Of a stretch of 64,000 nucleotides of DNA, positions 57,475 through 64,000 are shown one piece after another. The stretch comes from Liolophura sinensis (Eukaryota > Mollusca > Polyplacophora > Chitonida > Chitonidae). The first letter of the stretch is position 1. Every line of letters starts with the position of its first letter. A program made the translations under genes and the position numbers. Under the pieces are notes generated by a model. That model saw only the letters and a list, made by a program, of their open reading frames with translations. It was not told where the DNA came from and made no database searches. The stretch is from assembly GCF_032854445.1 (NCBI RefSeq), contig NC_088296.1:18777485-18841484 (forward strand), given 5' to 3'.

Positions 57475-58753
57475 ATGGCTCACAAGTTTCTTGTTGCGTG
57501 TTGTTTCCTTCTTTGCTTATACCTCATTTCTGCCGAAAGGACGAGAGGCAATAGAAATGATAGGTTTAAACCCAGGAAAAACCACCACCACAACAACAAC
57601 AGAACCCACATCACCCGCAACAGTAGCACCGACAGGGGTCAAGATCCCTGGCTGCCGAAGGAAGGAAGGCTGCTTCACGGACGGCATCGGAAAACCGACG
57701 TGCAACTGCCAATAATCGTGTGGCCAGTGAAGGGCGTGCCGATATACCGGAGCCGATAGTTGTGGTAAAGGTTCCCAAACATGCATCCGCTGGAAAGGGA
57801 GAGAACCTGCCCGGAGTGCCCATTGTTCCGAAGACGAAGTTGTAGTGATTGGCGGTTACAATTATAGTAAGCAGAATTCTATGTAGGACTACTTCCTGTT
57901 TAAACACTAAGTTTAACTAGTATAAACTTAGTATAAACTAGTATAACTAGAATCTAATAATTAACTAACACAGCATAGAGAGTAAAACCAGAGCAGCGAA
58001 GACAATGTGACAGCTGGCAAATGTTTACACGTAACGGGTGAAATTTGGGTTTTTGAAGTAAAAACAAGGCTACACATCCACATTGTACATATTGAGCAGT
58101 TGTTACTTACATTTATACATATTGATAAACAAGACAAATAATGATTTTCGCGTTTATATATACTTTCAAATATATTCCAGTCTATTTCAATATATTTCTT
58201 GGATTTTGTTACAGCGGTTTGCCGCGGATCAGAAGGGGACACGTTGATTCCGATAGACTTTTATATTTGCTGTGATGGCGTGTACTTCCAAAACACGGAC
58301 AAAACTAACCCTAAAGTATGCTGTGGAAAAGATTACTACCTTCCTAGCACAGAAATCTGTTGCGTTGACAAGTTCTACAAGAAAATTGACGAGGATACCG
58401 GACTTTCGGCAACGTGCTGCGGAGATGTGTACTATGTACCAGACATTGAAGTCTGCTGCAACGGAGAATACGACGACAAGTTCGCGTTCGGTTGTTGTAA
58501 CAAACAGTTCTACTCTCTTGATACCACTGAATGTTGTAACGGTGTCGAACACCAACGACATGGAGGATTTAAATGCTGTAATACTTATTATGGTCCGTCA
58601 GATTTCATCTGCTGTAATAATTTACCATACCATTCATTCTTTTATTCTTGCTGCCACAACAAGAACCAGTATATACCCAGCACCCACCATTGCTGTGCGG
58701 ACGGAAGTGTTTTGAGTCACGGAAATATCTGTGGTTTTCCTGCACGGAAGTAA
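57475..58753 (+). CDS. gene 4 (copy B): small galaxin-like secreted protein, exon 2 frame uncertain
   Basis: Exon 2 (57473-57866) begins with ATG 57475 and a signal peptide (MAHKFLVACCFLLCLYLIS). Exon 3 (58215-58753) is intact: 178 residues from VCRGSEGDTLIPIDFYICCD to GNICGFPARK and a stop. It holds about ten CC pairs at spacings of roughly 8-17 residues (KVCCGKDYY, EICCVDKFY, ATCCGDVYY, EVCCNGEYD, ECCNGVEH). This is the galaxin dicysteine pattern without the exact tandem repetition of genes 1-3. The exon 2 donor (GTAAGC, 57867) is phase 1 only in a frame one base off the ATG frame. Exon 2 here has three one-base insertions relative to copy A, so its assembled frame ends at 57759. Expected role: secreted matrix or mucosal protein, inferred from family. 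Confidence 0.65.
57967..58060 (+). repeat. dispersed repeat R, 5' fragment in intron 2 (copy B)
   Basis: Counterpart of 50565-50660 in copy A ('cagcatagagagtaaaacca'). Confidence 0.6.
58215..58753 (+). CDS. gene 4 exon 3: galaxin-like terminal exon (copy B)
   Basis: The acceptor GTTACAG ends at 58214; the exon opens in phase 1. All CC pairs are followed by 8-17 residues rich in Tyr, Asp and Gly (CCNTYYGPSDFICCNNLPYH). There is no 36/38-residue periodicity, so this is an ancestral-type galaxin array. The stop is TAA at 58751-58753. Confidence 0.8.
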
Positions 58754-58907
58754 TTGTCATAGAGACTATCACAAAGTGTCAAAGACGAAATTAACTCATT
58801 GTTAACAGAGAACATGACAATTCTAGACCAAATAAGTAACGAAGTATTTATTGCAGCGAAGGTGTGTCAGCCAATGTCTGTAACTTGGTGCTGATATTTA
58901 TGATAAA

Positions 58908-58913
58908 AATAAA
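58908..58913 (+). terminator. poly(A) signal of gene 4 (copy B)
   Basis: AATAAA (with a second overlapping one just after) about 155 bases past the stop, then a GT-rich stretch. Confidence 0.55.
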
Positions 58914-58987
58914 AATAAAAACGTTTAAAAGAAGACGGATGTGTTTGTATTTCTATACTATTATTTACGCACTACTTAATAACTCTG

Positions 58988-59250
58988 TCGATGATGGAAT
59001 GGTTAGAGCATACTCTTCGAAGTCAGGAGACCCGGGACCAAACCCAGATCGGGTTATACCAAGACTGAAAAAAATGTTACTTCTCGCTGCCTTGCTTGGA
59101 GCTCAGCACTGGGAGATTAAAGTACGGTACTATGACTGGTTGGCCCGATTCCAATGTAATGTGACTGAATGAGTTGTCAAGGCTGGTGTCCTTGTTATAA
59201 TATTTTAGTGGAAGTAACAATTTGTTGGCATGCACAGGCTCTGCCACAGT
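58988..59250 (+). mobile_element. SINE-like element, family S3 (copy B)
   Basis: Counterpart of 51586-51850, with 'gatggaatggttagagcata' and 'gggaccaaacccagatcggg'. Confidence 0.6.
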
Positions 59251-59382
59251 AAATACTACGCCATAATAAAATGTAATGCAGGATCGCCGCAAATACACAT
59301 ATATATGATTTAAATCATGATTAAATTTATTTTATAAGTCTACCTCCCACCCTTACCCGCCCCATGAAACGGCTGTAATTTT

Positions 59383-59538
59383 TTTTTATTTATTTGATTG
59401 GCGTCTTACGCCATATTCAAGAATATTTCACCTATACGACATCGGACAGCATTATGGTGGGAAGAAACCGGGCAGAGGCCGGAGGAAACCCACGACCGTC
59501 CGCAGGTTGCTGTAAGACCTTCCCACGAACGCACGGGT
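59383..59538 (-). mobile_element. SINE family S1, 3' two thirds (copy B)
   Basis: Counterpart of 51974-52135; same variant 'acgccatattcaagaatatt'. Confidence 0.7.
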
Positions 59539-60942
59539 ATAATGTAGAATGGTGTAGTTCTAGTCTACTCATTTACTTGAGTCGTGCATGCCACCCTGCT
59601 TGAAGAGTTTTTCACGGATAGTCAGATTTATGCCTGGGCGAATGCAGTTGAAAGGAATTAGTTATGTATGTATCGCATGTTGCATAAGAACAATAACATT
59701 AAACATATACAACACAAAGAGGGAAACCAGAGCAGTGACGACAGCGTGATAGCTGCCAAATGGTCACAGGTAACCTATGAAACCATCGTCTATTATACAT
59801 ATGACAATGCATTAAGACTGTTCACATTTCCTTTTATACAATTTGTCGGAAACAGTGATGATATTTACATTTCACTAACTCCAAGACTGAATACAGAAGC
59901 CATAAATAACTTTGCAGCTCTGTGTGCTGTCAAAATGTTGGAATATAGGATAATGTTGAGGGAGAAATATTATCAGGTAGGTCCTAAAAGCTAACTGTGT
60001 CAGCTACAGGGGTATATTCTATGTCAGACCTAGCTTGCGTCGATAATCAGTACGTGGATGTATTTAACTCTATCCTGTCGATCACTTAATTCATTGTAGA
60101 ATGAAGTAAAAATACTTCACATGACATTCATATCTGCACTGACATGTGTGGTTGGTATATTGCACACTTCTGCAAAAAGCCTATGTCTAACGGACATACG
60201 CCTCGTATGCATCAGTACAGTGTAAGTGTCTTATTATATCATATTACTGTATAACCAGGATCCTGCTTTTAGACTAAACATCCTCATGGCCTGGTCTCTT
60301 TGTACTGTTTAATGTTAATGTATTTTAAATGGGATGGTAAAACGTAATTTGAAATTTGAGTAATTCTAAGCCAGTAACGTTTTATACAACACACATAACA
60401 GTAATCTGTTTTTTTTTTTTACCGAATTATGTTTAAAACCAATGGTACTAGTGGGCGTGTAATTTTACATTATTTAAACATTTACGTCAACTGTGGGCAA
60501 GAAACAGCTTTTCATAACAAAGGCAAGAACACACGTTTGTGGAATTATCCAGGGAAGATGGTAGGGAAAATAAAATTGTTCCACGCTCCACGCCTGTCTG
60601 ATGACTTTGATCTTCACAAATGAGTTTCCTGAAATGTGAGTATGATATGTATATACATAGACTAACAAAGTATACTCAAACGACATACAATTTTCACATT
60701 TTAGGATAGTAATTCAGGAACTATAGCAGCGTGAAAACTGTGTGGCCTTAACATGAATTCGTCTCACTTTGTTCTCTGAAGATTTGTGTTGGACGTTGTT
60801 TTGAAATTTGGCCTCACGATTATTCAACGAAAGCGTCCGTTCTGGTTGACGTCTAGTATACGAATGTGCGAATCTATATGCACATATGTATAGCTACTGT
60901 AGGCTTGTTAGCTAATGTAATAAATAGATGGAACATTTGCAG

Positions 60943-61200
60943 CTACCAGCTGTGCCGATGCCAACGGACATGTTGAGAAGGGCAAGTTCTACAACATCTC
61001 GGACATTGAGGCTAATTTTGTAAATGCACAGGCACTTTGTGAAAGGGATGGTGGACGTTTGGCTAATATCGCACCGCAACCGGTGTCGAGCATGCTGGAC
61101 TTTCCTCTGGCCACATTTTTAGGACCTCGTGTTGGCGACAGTTGTGTTTGGATCGGAGCGTCGGATCGGGAAAAAGAAGGCATCTGGTTGTGGACTGACG
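60943..61200 (+). CDS. C-type lectin domain exon, N-terminal half (copy B)
   Basis: Same 258-base phase-1/phase-1 exon as in copy A, open throughout. Replacements against copy A include T to A in the AQTLC region, S to R in LGPSVGD, and D to V before WIGAS. Splice sites are kept (TTTGCAG, GTATGT). No second half of the lectin domain is found up to the window end. The clean frame in both copies argues that it is a real exon. Confidence 0.75.
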
Positions 61201-61561
61201 GTATGTATTTCGTGTTTGACGTTACATGTAACCGCAGAACAAAGAAACTTTTATTATTTGTTACGCACAATTTCTGAATTCAAGTATGGTGAAACGACAA
61301 AAATGGCCACAGAAATTAAGTCAGGAAAAATAACGGATACTCGGCAATGGTTGGTGCTTCAGCATTCAAATAATCGACATGATGTTGACGATGTCGTACT
61401 GAAAATCACCTGATGGGAAACTATTGTGAACTCTGAAGTTTGGTATACGTTATGACTTAAATGACAGTGATAACATCCAATCAACCACACGATTCTAACA
61501 CAACTGTTCAAATGCCATCTAAAAAGTCAATGCAGGCAAGGTAAGAAGAAGTTTAATGAGA

Positions 61562-62113
61562 TGTCCATTCATAGCACTTCTACACTTTCTGTACCACCCC
61601 ATCTGATCCGCGTATGTCAAGACATGTCCAATTTCCGACTTTATCATCCAGTCAGAACATTTCAGACCGATAAAAATACACTGTTCTTAAAATTAAAGCA
61701 CCTAAATAGAGGTCTGGATTTATTCAACAATCCACGAATTTTAAATGATTCAGAGGTTAGCAATGCTGTCCCGAAGTACTTCTGCGTTTCCTACCAATAT
61801 ATAAAACCTATCGCTTCCGAGATATTTAATAACGCGAAAGCAGTTACAGATTTTTAAAATGTCCAAATATACATCTGGTAGATACAGTTGTGACTGTGAA
61901 TTGTCAGATTTTTACTTACCATCCATGTACGCATGTCTTGACTGGTAACTTCAGTATTGTAAATAATGATGGTCTTCGAATTCTGCTTGTAAGGGGTCCC
62001 CAGTATAAAGAGCCAAGAAAGATACATGTTAATATCCGACTTAATAAGAAAATTGCCCTTTCTACGCTTGAAAACTTTGCCAAAAAATGGTGTAAACGGG
62101 AGAAAGTTTGATA
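61562..62113 (+). mobile_element. retroelement remnant, region upstream of reverse transcriptase (copy B)
   Basis: This reads more completely than copy A. One frame contains RILNDSEVSNAVPKYF, then YQYIKPIASEIFNNAKAV. A second frame, after a shift, contains LTGNFSIVNNDGLR and RGPQYKEPRKI, ending FAKKWCKREKV. The order matches the N-terminal region of the same retroelement class. No catalytic domain follows. Confidence 0.55.
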
Positions 62114-63280
62114 ATTTTAACATTATACATTATCCTTACCTGAAAAATAATACACTGAAAGGTCCTGCAAATAGCGTGTACATATCTCGCCTTGTAGCAT
62201 TTGTTAGATCGTGTGTGCTGTGTGGCTATTTCAATCAACATTACTAGATATTACGGCAAAAACTATTGTGTCAGGTTACTCCATCAAACTCGTTCACTCC
62301 AAGTTTCTTAAGTTTTACAATTCTTATGTAAGTAAATACAGAAATAGCGCTCAGAAGCTCTCGGGCGCTGCTTCATTGAGCGTAAATCCGCTTAACCCGG
62401 GCATTGGGGCTGTATATTCCTAGTGTTGAATTAGAGCTCCACTCTGGATATATGAACAGAAGGGAAAATGCGATACAGTATTTCATTATCTGCAATACAT
62501 TATCTGTATACTTACTTAATTGTTTTATAGTTTGTGTTAAACACAAAAAATGAACAAAACAAACATTCGTATACCAGCCGTCAACCAATAAAAACGTTCG
62601 AAGTCAATAATCGCGAGGCAAATTCCCCAAACGACGTGTAACACAAACCACCAAAGAACTAAGAATGTATATAAAGTACGAAAATTGGACAGAATTATAC
62701 AAAGACAAGCAGTGAACAGTTTTCAGTGATGTAGGAAAGACGCAAGGAATGTTCTAGACGACCGAGTTAAATCAGTATTCAAACCGTGTACCATGCTAGA
62801 TATATGCTGTCAAAAAATATGTATCTCCGTTCCGCTGTGATTGCAACTGTTCATATATCAAACGTGGCGGTCTAATTCAACCCGATGAATACACAGTGCC
62901 TAGCCTGAGATTAAGCAGAATGGGACTCAGTTATCAAGCTAAATACCAGAGATTCTGGACGATTTTCCGTATGTACTTACTACAGAATAATACTTTGTAA
63001 AACTTAAGCAACTTAGTGTGAAAGGCGTTTGATGAAATAATCTTGTTACACATGTAAACCTTGTGGGTATAAAAAGATGTACCTAACTTCTCTTGACTTT
63101 ATCTCCGGACGTACGTAGGAAGTTGTGCAACCTGCGGATGGTCGAGTTCATCGCAGTTTTAAAGAGAAGGAAACTCTTTTAAGTAAGACTCTTTTAAGCA
63201 TTTTTGCCTGAGAGAAAATGTTACCTTGCTAGAGATCCTCTGCATCTTTATATCTTACCGTTTTTGTGATGGTTCATATA

Positions 63281-63283
<3 letters not shown>

Positions 63284-63375
<92 letters not shown>
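63284..63375. repeat. TA microsatellite
   Basis: About 45 TA units with one AT/TA phase break near the middle. Confidence 0.95.
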
Positions 63376-63378
<3 letters not shown>

Positions 63379-63857
63379 GCAGCGAAATTTGGCCTGCCGG
63401 CGAAACCCAGAAATCGGTTACGTCTTTTCCGCCTCGCCTAACTGATAATTCGGTTACGCCACGTATGTTTATCAACCCGATCGGTTACGCTAATTGTTTA
63501 CGTGGTTTATGTTTCAGGCATCATTCTGGATCATTAATAAAAGTATTCAGCTCAATGTTATGTTTGTTTTTCTTTTCTATATCTAGCAGCTCATACCGTA
63601 AGGTTGGTGAACAAAAGAAAGAGAAATTTTACACTCACACGGTGTTTCAGCGTTGTGTGTTGCCTGGTTGGTACTTGACTCCTGTGGCACATTTTTACGT
63701 GAAATTCCGTTATACAGGCTTATATGTTTGCAATATGCCCAGTCCAACATTAAGTACTTCCAGTAAGTGTCATTACGGTATTGGGGGAGCGAGTTTGGTA
63801 TCCCTGATTACTGATAATTACGCAGTTTCCAACGCACGTGGTGTGAGTCTTACCACA

Positions 63858-63860
<3 letters not shown>

Positions 63861-63946
<86 letters not shown>
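63861..63946. repeat. TA microsatellite
   Basis: About 42 uninterrupted TA units. Confidence 0.95.
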
Positions 63947-64000
63947 TCGCTACAGGGCCGGAGAGACCTTGACGTCACAGGCCTATGCGTCACAGGCCTG

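Larger units (their letters stand above)
55656..62265 (+). repeat. duplicated locus, copy B
   Basis: About 6.6 kb collinear with copy A at an offset of about 7.37 kb. Contains the better copy of gene 4. It continues past the point where copy A stops. Confidence 0.9.
62266..64000. other. non-coding end of window
   Basis: No supported gene. It contains a block shared with 36.8 kb ('ataccagccgtcaaccaata'), two long TA microsatellites, three spaced copies of 'tcggttacg' between 63414 and 63490, and a short direct repeat (cgtcacaggcct) at the very end. Confidence 0.5.

Overview
The window is eukaryotic, AT-rich and intron-containing, and is almost certainly from a mollusc. The evidence for a mollusc is the density of tRNA-derived SINEs of molluscan type (tails reading like GTACGGCGTAAAACACC followed by AAAT repeats, and a second family ending in GAGT repeats) together with several secreted dicysteine-repeat (galaxin-like) genes of the kind found in animal biomineral and mucosal matrices. 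I cannot fix the species. No bacterial-type operons, rRNA genes, intact tRNA genes or CRISPR arrays are visible.

The core (about 2.5-36 kb) is a tandem triplication of one gene unit. Each unit has a TATA promoter, a short non-coding exon 1, a small exon 2 encoding a signal peptide, and one very large exon 3 encoding a cysteine-rich tandem-repeat protein. Gene 1 (6030-10333) has 36-residue units and a one-base frameshift. Gene 2 (18421-22412, 869 aa) and gene 3 (31316-34847, 793 aa) have 38-residue units, are intact, and are nearly identical at their 3' ends. Units 2 and 3 are recent copies of about 9.4 kb; unit 1 is older. All coding is on the + strand. The proteins are predicted to be secreted, heavily disulfide-linked or metal-binding matrix proteins. 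Their size differences come from gain and loss of whole repeat units.

From 36 to 48 kb I see no convincing gene. This stretch is built from SINE copies, a 125-bp satellite-like array with dimeric order, a 57-bp minisatellite, a minisatellite broken up by SINE insertions, and copies of an unclassified dispersed repeat (called R here). The 48-bp array at 6.8 kb and the 57-bp array at 42 kb both come from overlapping parts of R.

From 48.2 to 62.3 kb the same locus appears twice (copy A 48.2-55.39 kb, copy B 55.59-62.27 kb), separated by exactly 200 N. Each copy holds a TATA promoter, a signal-peptide exon with a Thr-rich linker, a smaller galaxin-like terminal exon of 178 aa (intact in B, broken by five one-base indels in A), half of a C-type lectin domain as a separate phase-1/phase-1 exon, and a retroelement remnant. 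The simplest reading is two unmerged haplotypes placed in series by scaffolding. The window ends (62.3-64 kb) in non-coding sequence with two long TA microsatellites.
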